The notes beneath the pieces are model-generated. The model ran no database searches. It saw nothing but the letters and a program-made list of their open reading frames with translations, and was not told the origin of the DNA. From Oreohelix idahoensis (taxonomy: Eukaryota; Mollusca; Gastropoda; Stylommatophora; Oreohelicidae), in the NCBI GenBank assembly GCA_024509875.1, contig JAMPIV010010563.1, forward strand, positions 1 to 64,000: 64,000 bases of DNA. Direction: 5' to 3'. Shown piece after piece: positions 55,269 through 64,000 of the stretch. Made by a program: the position numbers and the translations under genes. Every line of letters begins with the position of its first letter. The stretch's first letter is position 1.

Positions 55269-55369
55269 GAAGGCGCAGTTATTATGAAATGATGCTTTCA
55301 AAATGAACTGAATGATTCGTTAAAAAATTAATGGAGATGTAAATATGTCCAGTTATTGTGGTGTAAATA

Positions 55370-55640
55370 AAACTTTGCGAATCGGCATCTCACCGCGGTA
55401 CCGGATTCACTCCCAGTACATGAATTGGTTCCTCGTGATGTCATACTTCACCCTGGTCTCTTGGGTAGTGAGGTCGGATGTCTAGCCTTCTCGGATAAAG
55501 GTGAAAAAATAGGAAGTCCCGTGTGCAAGTTGCAAACGTTAAAAATCCATCGGCAGTTGGAAATCGTAAAGAGTAGGTCATACGGCCGCTGCCCTGGCAA
55601 AATTTTAAAATTAGGATACATACCCACCACATAAATTTTT
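55370..55640 (+). mobile_element. SINE-like repeat
   Basis: A pol III box-B-like segment (CGGTACCGGATTCACTCCC) is followed by a body with GCCTTCTCGGATAAAGGTGA and AGGAAGTCCCGTGTG and a tail ending GCTGCCCTGGC. This kind of body is seen in invertebrate tRNA-SINEs. Only one copy is present here, so the call rests on composition. Confidence 0.5.
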
Positions 55641-55644
55641 ATAG

Positions 55645-55965
55645 AATGTGTGATTCCTGTATACACATTGGGATCCTCGCCGGTGCTACGGAGGTTTGTG
55701 CAATTTGCTGAGATCTTCCTTGTATGATCTAAGGGAGGAGACTGGAGCACTGATGGGGTTGACCGTGTGCACTGAAGATGGTCCTTACAAGTAAACCAAA
55801 CCATCATAGCGTCTTATGAGGGTTACTCGAGGACTGTTGTTTGTTAGATATGATTTCCAGTGATGTTTGAAATACAACCTAGACAACTTTGGTCATTTGT
55901 AAAACAACGATACAATATGAAATACTTCACGCCTTCAGAGTCAAGTAACCAAGAAAGAAAATCAA
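55645..55965. other. unassigned DNA, no gene seen
   Basis: The minus frame 55448-55807 spans the SINE-like repeat and has no motif. Confidence 0.4.
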
Positions 55966-55966
55966 C

Positions 55967-56434
55967 TCCACAATATAAAAATCGCTTGATGTTTACAGAA
56001 AGAAATATTTTCAACAAATGATAACTACTCAACGACATTTCTCAACAACATGAAAGCGAGATGAATGCAGTCAGCGACTCGTAGCTTGACAGCTTGCGTC
56101 AGGGTCAGCGAACCAGAGCTGGCCAAGATCCTACTCCACCTCCAAGTAATGGTCCGGGAAACAGGCTGCATCACTGTAGTCTGACCGAGAGAGTAGGGAT
56201 CCAAGAGGGAAGGCAAACCCGGTCCCAAAAATGTCATGCTGAAAACGGATGTATCGGGCCGAAAGGCGCAAATATCGCAGCGTCGCTGTAAACGGCGACA
56301 CGACGTAACAAAAGTCCTTTTCAGGACGAACGCAGAAGAAGACGAAGTCCACAATATAAAAATCGCTTGATGTTTAATGAAAGAAAGATTTTCAACAAAT
56401 GATAATTACTCAACAACATTTCTCAACAACATGA
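55967..56434. repeat. 87-bp direct repeats flanking a LINE D fragment
   Basis: 55967-56053 and 56348-56434 match at 82 of 87 positions. Each starts TCCACAATATAAAAATCGCT and ends CAACAACATGA. They bracket exactly 294 bases, mostly the LINE D 3' end. Confidence 0.9.
56054..56347 (+). mobile_element. LINE D 3' end with GAA tail, copy 2
   Basis: Matches 25267-25550, ending GCAGAAGAAGACGAAG. It is flanked by an 87-bp duplication, far longer than common LINE target duplications. Confidence 0.7.
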
Positions 56435-57105
56435 GTCCTTAGATGTTATTTGCTGAAGGTCTATACTCAATCGGGAGCTGAACGTAATAATGATCAAAAT
56501 TATGATGATGATAAAAATATAATACTGATATATCAGAAATGGCTGCGTGTAGTTTCCTGGCGTTGTGACGATACGGTTGTGCAATCTCAAGTCCATTCCG
56601 GCAGGATTGCATTACATTCCCGTGCGAGTGATATTTTCTTATTTTTCTCTCTCCTGTCATTATTATGGGGCGTATTTTATGCACCATTATTTACTCTCTA
56701 TGCTGGATCTAGTAGGGTGAAGTCTCTAACACTCCACACCCCTACAGAAGTATCGGCCACGGGACTATCTTTAATTTTCACACGTTTGCTTTGAGCCGAT
56801 CCCAGACAGAACTGTAATACGCCATGTAATTTGACCGATCAGCGACTGATAAGTTTTCGCTTCATTCGTCTGGCCACATTTGATAGAGACGGTCATCTGT
56901 ATTGATCCCTTTGAACGTGACCGCCCAACATTTGACCACAGGTGGATAGTGACTCTCCCTATGTTTGCACAAGACGGGAGATTGCAAAACGTCAGTCCAC
57001 TTCTACCTTCACTTGGTTCCAGAGATAGTACTTTCTGCTGGTACCACCAATAACTGGTAATAGAAATAGAAACGAAACGCTTTTCTGAGTATGGCGTTTT
57101 TTCCG
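56435..57105. other. unassigned DNA, no gene seen
   Basis: Frames at 56450-56794 (plus) and 56771-57109 (minus) overlap in opposite strands and lack recognisable domains. Confidence 0.4.
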
Positions 57106-57109
57106 ACAC

Positions 57110-57790
57110 ATTTATGTGCCTCCTTCTTCTATTCTACCATCCCATGTCAGAATTTACCCTCGATCAGAATTAAATTTAATCCCTCGGGATAAAACTTCTT
57201 TTACATTTAAACTGAATAGCTTTAGCTTCACATTGCATTTAAATGAAAAGGTTAAAAGTACAGATATAATACGTTTTACATTTACATCTCCACTGTTTGA
57301 AAAGTGTTCACAATATAAGTTCATTTATGTTTCCTTTATATTTACACTTGTGGAAAAGTTTGAAACTTCTACTAATTAAAATAAATATTTTCACATAGAC
57401 GTTTACACTGGTTTAAAGCTTGAAAACTTATATTAATTTTAAAGTGAATATGTTTAAAGGGACATTTACACTGCTTTGAAAATGTAAGTATTATACTTAG
57501 AATGTCTATCATTTCTTTTCATTTTTCCCTCCCTGCTCCATGGGGAACCTGGAACTACTTTATGCTTTTAGTTCTCTTTACGAAACTATCAATAAAACAA
57601 TCAACAGCCCGTGCATTGGTGGTTCATGAATCATCATTCTAGATACTGAGGTTGCCAGCCTCAAATGACTTTGACATCCAATAGCGAGTTTCACACATTA
57701 AATTTGACATGGTAATATTTACATATATTTTAGTTCATATGTTAGTAATAAAATGTGAAATGTAAATCACAACTTACGCCAATCCTGGCT
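57110..57790 (-). repeat. R1 dispersed repeat, copy d, inverted
   Basis: Read on the minus strand it has GAGGCTGGCAACCTCAGTAT, CACCAATGCA and AGGTTCCCCATGGAGCAGGGAG, matching copies b and c. 57200-57480 contains several diverged units of about 60 bases with the pattern TTTACA(C/T)TG-TTTGAAAA, which suggests an internal minisatellite. Confidence 0.65.
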
Positions 57791-58695
57791 ACAGACTTGT
57801 CGCACAGGTGAATAAAAGAGACGAATCGTTCTTTTACACGCGTCTGTGATGTCTTTAATTTTTGACCATAGATTCCCCCTCTTCAGTTTCCTTGTCCCGG
57901 TGTTCCTTATTAAGATGTAACGAGTTTCTGTGCTTTATAAGTCTTATTTGGTTCTCCAATAAAAGGTCCGGTTAACAGATAGGAATTATGAATCTATTCT
58001 TCACTCTGGCGAGGTATGGTGTTGTCTTGGCGAGCTTGAAATTCACAGTGAGATAAAACTGCGAAAATGGTCAGGTTATATTCCCCTCAATGTTGCTATG
58101 AATCTAATCAGAAAGATCCAATCATTTCAAACAGGTCGGGTGTGGCACTTTCAAAATATTTCCTACGCGGAAAAATTTTGCAAAAAAGTCACGTCTCCCA
58201 TATATGGTAATAGGATGTCTTGCATACACTCTCACCAACACATTTGTAGACTCATATTGTCTAAAATGTAATAAATCCATGATTACTTTCAACCAAGTGA
58301 CCGGAAGCGATTATATCACTCTTGTCTGCCCACAGGTGTCACACAGACAGTAATCTCGGTATCTGTCGTATGAGTACGCAAACTCCGTGTCTTATCGGTG
58401 ATTTAAGACGATAGCGCTGGCCGATGTACGTGTTAATCTGCCGCGGCCATAACCAACAAATCTGGGTAGCGCCAAGCAAATTTGATGTATCATATCAGCC
58501 GCTCCTGCAAATGTGATATTTATCACCTACAGGGTGCTTTGATAAAATCAAATATCTGCTACTGCTATCTACATATATATATATATATACCCATTTGCCT
58601 TTCACGAAATAAAACACAGTGATAAAACTGTTGCCTGCCGCCATGTTCTATTGTGTGTGTCTACAGTTTTTAACACGAAGAATTTTTTAAATGTC
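57791..58695. other. unassigned DNA, no gene seen
   Basis: A short TA microsatellite lies at 58573-58590. No gene. Confidence 0.4.
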
Positions 58696-58699
58696 TCTC

Positions 58700-59840
58700 A
58701 ATCATTGATCAGCTCCCCAAGGAGCATAGCACTTCAATAAACTTATGCTATGCCTTCCTTTATGTCCAGTTCTCTTCTCCATATGTTCCTCGATCTCCCT
58801 CTGTCTTTCTTACACTTGGAACTCCAGTACAAGGACTTTCATAATGCTATGGACAGATTTCCTCAGTGTGTGTCCTTTCCATTTCTAGCGCCTACTCTTG
58901 TTCTAATCTTACTTGTCTGTTTCTTGTCATCAGCTCCACATTAGTGATCCTGTCATTGGTCATCAGCTCCACATTAGTGATCTTGTCATATGTCATCAGC
59001 ACCACATTAGTGATCTTCTCATTGGTGATCAATTCCACATTAGTGATCTTGTCATACCGCTTCAATCCTTCTATCCTACGCAAGCACGCATGAATGAAAG
59101 TCTGTACCTTTTTGGATGTTGTTTTTGTTGGTCTCATTATTTCAGAACCATACAATAGGACTGACTTGACATTTGAATTGAGATTGTTTTTGGCTTTATC
59201 ATTTCACTCTTGCAAAGCGCTGTGTGGGAAGCTTTAAAGACATTTGTGGTCGTTCAGCGTGGTATGTATGACGATGACGATATGTGTCCAGTCGTCCTGA
59301 AAGCTTACCCCCACGCCTTCAGCTCTACGTTTTCTTGAGCCCTCTATTTTGATTTTTGCTCTGAAGTAAGACTCTTGTATGTGATCTTGCCAGTTTCTTT
59401 CCCTACTGTATACTAGTCATAACTTATAACATTGGTTATTAAAATGAAGATTTTTTTTCTAATTTCGTTGAGGTATTTCCCCTTCTTGTGGCGAGGGAAG
59501 CATCTCAGTTCTAACGATCAGAGGGTAATAGCCAATCATGAACTACTGAAGCCTGTTAGCTTCTTTTTGCTGTTATACAGGTCTGTCGTATTTTCTTTGG
59601 CTGCAGCTTCCACTGCCTCTCTTGCCAACTCCTCAATATATTTCCTCTTGTCTCTTTTGATACTTCTTCTTACTTCTTTGTTAGCTTATGTGTATGCTTC
59701 TTGAGCCTTGGCTTTTGGAACTTCTGATTTTGCTTCTGTTCAAATCTTCCTCCTTGTTTTTTTTTCTGTCTTTTATCTTAATGATGGTTTTTGCTGTTAT
59801 CCATGCTTTGTGCTGGCGTTCTCTTTTTCGCATGTCTCAA
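58700..59840 (-). pseudogene. LINE C copy with internal deletion and in-frame expansion
   Basis: On the minus strand, 59835-59550 reads RKREERQHKAWITAKTII and IKRDKRKYIEELAREAVEAA, the linker between APE and RT. The RT palm is missing. Then 59215-58900 reads NVKSVLLYGSEMMRPTKTTS, KKVQTFIHACLRRIEGL and the KITNVELMT region, and the remainder to 58700 is a broken tail. Four 33-bp units at 58936-59067 expand the KITNVELMTND segment. There are many stops; it is not functional. Confidence 0.8.
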
Positions 59841-59865
59841 CACAAGTGCAGCGTTGATAAATACT

Positions 59866-60115
59866 AAGCCCTGAAAAGGAGAACCAGTTTCATATCGGCT
59901 AACATAGTGAAGCCCTGAAAAGGAGAACCAGTTTCTATCGGCCAACAGTGAAGCCCTGAAAAGGAGAACTGGTTTCTATCGGCTAACATAGTGAAGCCCT
60001 GAAACGAAGAACCAGTTTGTAACGGCTAACATAGTGCAGCCCTGAAAAGGAGAACCAGTTTCTACCGGCTAACATAGTGAAGCCCTGAAAAGGAGAACCA
60101 GTTTCTATCGGCTAC
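59866..60115 (+). repeat. 43-bp minisatellite, six units
   Basis: The unit AAGCCCTGAAAAGGAGAACC plus AGTTTCTATCGGCTAACATAGTG repeats about six times with few changes. It starts where the LINE C similarity ends. Confidence 0.95.
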
Positions 60116-60119
60116 ATGG

Positions 60120-61520
60120 CTGTTTGCCAGCGATCTTTTAGTTGTTTCCCCTTTTTCCCTGACCGCGCTATTTATAGCTATCGTGACAGAGGTCACGTGG
60201 TAACTTACTAACTGGAAAAAAAGGTGGCGGATTTTACTTTTGATAGGGCTTAATTAATGTTTTTAGGCTACTTTATTATTATAAATACCGGCTTTAATTT
60301 TGCGTAAAGCAAGACTAGAAATGTTAGAGTAAATTTTAGAACAAGAACTAACATTTTATCACAATTAGAACAGAAGATATAATAGTCTGAAATAGTGTAA
60401 AATTTACGTTTTTTTATATTTTGTTATGGTTAGTTTCTAATGCAATTTACACTAAAACGGTCACAATCAACATGCATAACAAATTACAGAAATCAAAAGT
60501 AGAAAACCTGCAGAAAATGGATATCAAAGTTTTGTTTTGGTTTCATGCGTCAAACATTAATTATTAAAACATTAAATTGCAAGTCCACATTTATTACCTT
60601 AAAATAATACACCAAATTGTCCCCAAAACATGAGAGCTAACAATTATCTCCCAATCATACATTACGATGGTCATGTAAAAACGAGTATGGTCATGAGTAA
60701 AACGAAATGTTCAATTTAATAGATAAATAGGTGTATATAATAAATACATCTATTAATTAAATGATTTCCACACTCTGTTAATTCTGTCACTCTCACGCAA
60801 CAGCTGCCATAATTTGCTCTAGCCCCAAAATTTCGCTCAATTATCGTTCACACTTCCTTTTTTTAATAAGAGGAATCTGTACATTCACAGATGGAGAAAT
60901 TTGTAACAAATGAATTTCCATTATAAATTTTAATTGTGAAGTTATATTTTTAATACCGCTGGCGCGTCTTTCAATTTTGGAAATAGTGGAATGTATAAAT
61001 TCTCCTCTCATGTGCCTGCTGCAGGTCTAGCGAGTCAGTTGATGTTTCAACAATATGTTTCCTAACAATGTGGAGAAATTGAGATCGCTTACGTTTTGTT
61101 GGCGTTCTGGTGACTGATGTTTCTCTTCTATGTTTAATTAGTTTTTGTAGTATAATAGGCTGTCATCTGGATTTGCATTTTATGATATTATTTTTTTGCT
61201 GTTTCTAGTTTTTTTTCTAACAATGGATGTGAATAGGGGTTCTTCCTTTTGTGTTAGTGGTTGTGAAGGTGGCTTAGCAAGTAACTGTTGTACTGTGATG
61301 TCGCTTTTGAAGACAGGCGAGGTGGATGTATTTGTCGTATGTATAACTGACTTGGTAGGTGTAGATGTGGCAACAAAAACTGGCATGGGTGAGTAGTGTT
61401 ATCCACCTCCAAATGAATAATGGTATCGCCTTTAATGTGAGCTGACACATCAACCTCCAGTTGAACAATATCATCACTAATGTGGGCAGGCACATCAACC
61501 TCCTACTGTACAGAGCTATC
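60120..61520. other. unassigned AT-rich DNA
   Basis: No frame, inverted repeat or match that I can defend. Frames at 61180-61493 overlap on opposite strands and are low-complexity. Confidence 0.4.
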
Positions 61521-61522
61521 CT

Positions 61523-61637
61523 GACTACAGCTAACTGACTGACTACAGCTAACTGACTGACTACAACTAACTGACTGACTACAGCTAATTGACTGACTAT
61601 AACTAACTGACTGACTACAACTAAATGACTGACTAGA
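61523..61637 (+). repeat. 18-bp minisatellite, about six units
   Basis: The unit GACTGACTACAGCTAACT repeats with C/T and G/A changes. The minus frame across it translates as VSQLVVVSQLAV and is an artefact of the repeat. It is not a CRISPR array, since there are no spacers. Confidence 0.93.
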
Positions 61638-61639
61638 CA

Positions 61640-63128
61640 TGGAGGGGTCAGAAAGAACATCACAGGGGATAGAGCAGCTTTTTGTTTTTAAAACACCAAA
61701 AGATGTCTTTGCAACATAATTGCAAAGTTGACATTCACTTATAGTTAAATTATGGTCATAGTCTTTCCAGATGTGCTGACTGTTTTCCGATAGTAACTTG
61801 GCTGTTTCAAGACACTTCTCATTATGCCTCCTTTTTGAGTTTTAAATTCGTAAGTAACACTTCTTACAAAATATAGTCGAATGCTGTGTGGGTTTATAAT
61901 CTTATACGTTAATTAAACACAAAGAACAGATCATTAACGTAATTATAACAGTTCAGTGCTTTCTGAATTGAACGTGTTGTTTTGGAAGTTAATGCTCTCT
62001 TGCCACAGGCTCTGCACAGTGCACTGGCACAATTCATATGACGCAAAACAATATGTTCCATTTCGTTGTTATGTAGTATAGTTTACTTGTGTATGTATAA
62101 AGATAAAGGAATATTTGGGACTATCAAGTCTAACACCAGGATGTAGAATGCTTTATCTGTGAATGAAAGAAGATACACAAACAGTTACTTAGAATTCTTT
62201 GGCAGCCGTCCTGTGCACAGGATTGTCTACCAAAGAAACTAATGGAACAGTCCTTATCTCACACACAATTTAAAAAAAATTCATATTATAGATACAAGAT
62301 TAACAAGACTTGAAAGATAGATCAAAGTATGTGGAAGTAATCTATCTATAGCTTTACATGTTTTCTGACGCTTATATACGTAACTAAATATCATTATAAA
62401 TGAATGAAAATGCAAAAACAGATGGTGCTTTACAAAAAGTTATTTTTTTTACAACCTTATTTAAGATTTGTGAGTATCAGGAATGCGTTTACAGTGATTT
62501 AAATGCTATAAAATCTGGTGACAATATGCTTGTTCTTGTAATGCCAAACTCACAAAACTGACTACCACACATTCTCAAGATATGAAACCAAAAAAAAAGT
62601 ATGTGGAAATAATTTTTAGCTTCTCTTCGAGAAGTCTTTATAATTATAAACTCAAACGAATGGGCCGATTTTTAGATATTAAATTAATAAAAAGATTACT
62701 TATTTTATGAATTTCCTCAAATGATGACGCTGTTTTCAAAAGTCTGTAACTCAGTCAAAACTAATTTCAAACAAATAAAAATGCAATCAAAAATAGAGCA
62801 GAGAACATAGTTATAGTACACAAAAGAATTTTAGCGCTGTGTTTATCCAGAACGAGTGTGTAATGATTTATATTTTACTGATTTTACATCTTACAAGACT
62901 CAATTTCGCGCTACTGACGTTGATCTCACAGTAATTCCTGCAAGGGATGTTCACTGCAACGATTGCCCTTCTTTTTTTAACAATTTTTTTTTTTATCGAA
63001 CGCCCGCTATTACTCGAGGCGAAATCTCCGTTTAATATGTCTAACCTGAGACTGATTTTACGTGAGTATCCCCTTTTTCCCTGTACAATGACTGGCGTCC
63101 TTTCACCATTCAGGCAGATACTCGCCAA
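61640..63128. other. unassigned AT-rich DNA
   Basis: No coding frame with motifs. The frames at 62868-63147 are short and oppose each other. Confidence 0.4.
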
Positions 63129-63130
63129 TT

Positions 63131-63300
63131 TCGGAGGTACCCATTAGAGCTGGGTCGGCTAAGGAGCCGTTCAGGTTATTATTCAAGTGCAAGTCCCGGC
63201 CGACGACTTTTCTTCAAATGTACTCACCAGGGCTCGAACCTGGATCACCCGATCGCCAGCGCAGTGTGGTAACCATTACACCAGCGCAGTTCCCGAACAA
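63131..63300 (-). mobile_element. tRNA-derived SINE
   Basis: On the minus strand the head carries box A (TGGTGTAATGGTTACCAC, 63266-63283) and box B (GGTTCGAGCC, 63231-63240). It is followed by a body with GGCCGGGACTTGCACTTG, AATAACCTGAACGGCTCC and CCCAGCTCTAATGGGTACC. The body matches 23690-23757 and its end resembles the SINE at 25905. The tRNA part has no plausible complete acceptor stem, so it is a SINE head, not a tRNA gene. Confidence 0.82.
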
Positions 63301-63470
63301 TCTTATTGTAGGTTTGTTTTTGTTCATGTTTGTCTGGTTTTTTTTTTTAATTCATGTTGAGTAAGGATGTGTGTTCCTTGCGCTTTTTTTTCCCCCGAAA
63401 CAATCTAGCTTAAGGTGTTCTGTTTAACATTTTAATGTTTCAATTTTTTATTTTAATTTCGGCTTCCTCC
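63301..63470. other. T-rich spacer
   Basis: T-rich sequence next to the SINE. No other feature. Confidence 0.4.
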
Positions 63471-63584
63471 CCACAGGCGGCGCCCGATGCGACCGTTCCA
63501 TTGGCACCGCCTAAGAAATATAAGTATTTAAACCAATAAAACGGTATTTAATCAGTCTTAAAAATAACGGTTCACAAGAAACAA

Positions 63585-63616
63585 GAGACGTTTCGGGTTT
63601 TACCCTTCGTCAGCCA
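63585..63616 (-). ncRNA. hammerhead-ribozyme-like core
   Basis: The minus strand reads CTGACGA (63613-63607), a GGGT/ACCC stem with an AAA loop, then GAAAC (63594-63590). CUGANGA plus GAAA around a short stem II is the hammerhead catalytic core, and such motifs occur in the terminal repeats of Penelope-like elements. I could not identify stems I and III with confidence. Confidence 0.35.
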
Positions 63617-63859
63617 CAAACAGGTGACAAAGACAATAATTACATATAGGTACTACAATTCTATACGATGATGAGAAATATACAACAAATGGGCGATACA
63701 AGCAGATGGAAATAGTAAACAACTGTCGTGAAAACGAGAGTGTAAACCCACTACTTTGTTAAATCTCTATGTCGAGATACAAATTTGCTTCAACCAATCA
63801 ACGAGCAACGTTCACCAGTCTCTGAGACAGAATAAAATAAAACTTAAGCCCTGTTTTTT

Positions 63860-63970
63860 TCGGATGTGGGTCGCGGCCATCTTGTTCACGCAATATGGCG
63901 GAAAAAACGGAATAAAATTAGCCTGTACGTGGCATGAGACCAAGCTGCAGACAGCCAATCAGCTTGCCCC
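63860..63970. promoter_or_regulatory. YY1/CCAAT-like motif cluster
   Basis: GCGGCCATCTTG (63872-63883) and AATATGGCGG (63892-63901) are opposed YY1-type words, and GCCAATCAGC (63955-63964) is a CCAAT-type word. They lie in a less AT-rich stretch at the window edge. A promoter is possible but unproven. Confidence 0.25.
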
Positions 63971-64000
63971 GCCAGGAACCAACCAAACGCTTTCACCTGC

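Noticed and set aside
61523..61637. CRISPR-like array
   Set aside because: Direct repeats are contiguous without unique spacers and the DNA is eukaryotic; it is a minisatellite.
63131..63300. True tRNA gene
   Set aside because: Box A and box B are present, but there is no complete acceptor stem, and the body is shared with another SINE copy at 23.7 kb.

Overview
This window is animal genomic DNA made almost entirely of transposable elements, and I see no convincing host gene. The content points to a metazoan: APE-type LINEs, a Ty3/gypsy-like element whose integrase lies before its reverse transcriptase (the Gmr1-like layout, first described in deuterostomes), a Tc1-like transposon, hAT-type elements and tRNA-derived SINEs. 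A marine invertebrate is plausible, but the phylum cannot be fixed from the sequence. All reading frames below belong to mobile elements. LINE A to D and R1 are my own local labels.

Layout. 1-1020 is G/T-rich low-complexity sequence, followed by unassigned DNA. A 49-bp minisatellite (4131-4790) carries an inserted LINE A 3' end. From about 5040 to 20412 one LINE A copy is spread over three pieces. It is split first by a young, complete LTR retrotransposon (6038-12951, 674-bp LTRs, 5-bp target duplication CGCAT) and then by a 5.6-kb block (14333-19926) holding remnants of other LTR elements. The LTR retrotransposon is unusual: it encodes Gag, a zinc knuckle and a protease, then an RRM-like RNA-binding domain, with no visible reverse transcriptase or integrase.

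20.4-27.7 kb holds a dispersed repeat (R1), a Tc1-like transposon with 32-bp perfect inverted repeats inside a TA microsatellite, SINEs and LINE C/D fragments. At 27686-41913 a second R1 copy is split by a 14.2-kb nest. LINE B has inserted twice at the same 11-bp site (three copies of TAGGGTGAGTT). The first LINE B copy is inverted internally and was later invaded by a 10.2-kb Gmr1-like element with 2431-bp LTRs (28209-38414). The second LINE B copy is nearly intact (38925-41902).

42-64 kb is AT-rich. It contains further R1 copies, a long repeat distantly related to 17.4-19.9 kb, a hAT-type MITE (50566-51181) and a 2.65-kb hAT-type element inserted in a LINE C copy. It also has a 157-bp palindrome, a LINE D fragment between 87-bp direct repeats, a LINE C copy with an in-frame 33-bp tandem expansion, several minisatellites, a tRNA-derived SINE and a hammerhead-like motif near the right edge.

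How the parts relate. The nesting gives a relative order. R1 and LINE A are oldest. LINE B, LINE C and the 14-20 kb block followed. The two full LTR elements (LTR pairs differing by well under 1 %) and the Tc1-like element are the youngest. The Gag-RRM element would need reverse transcriptase and integrase from another element. Whether the Gmr1-like element here, or a relative of it, supplies them is speculation.
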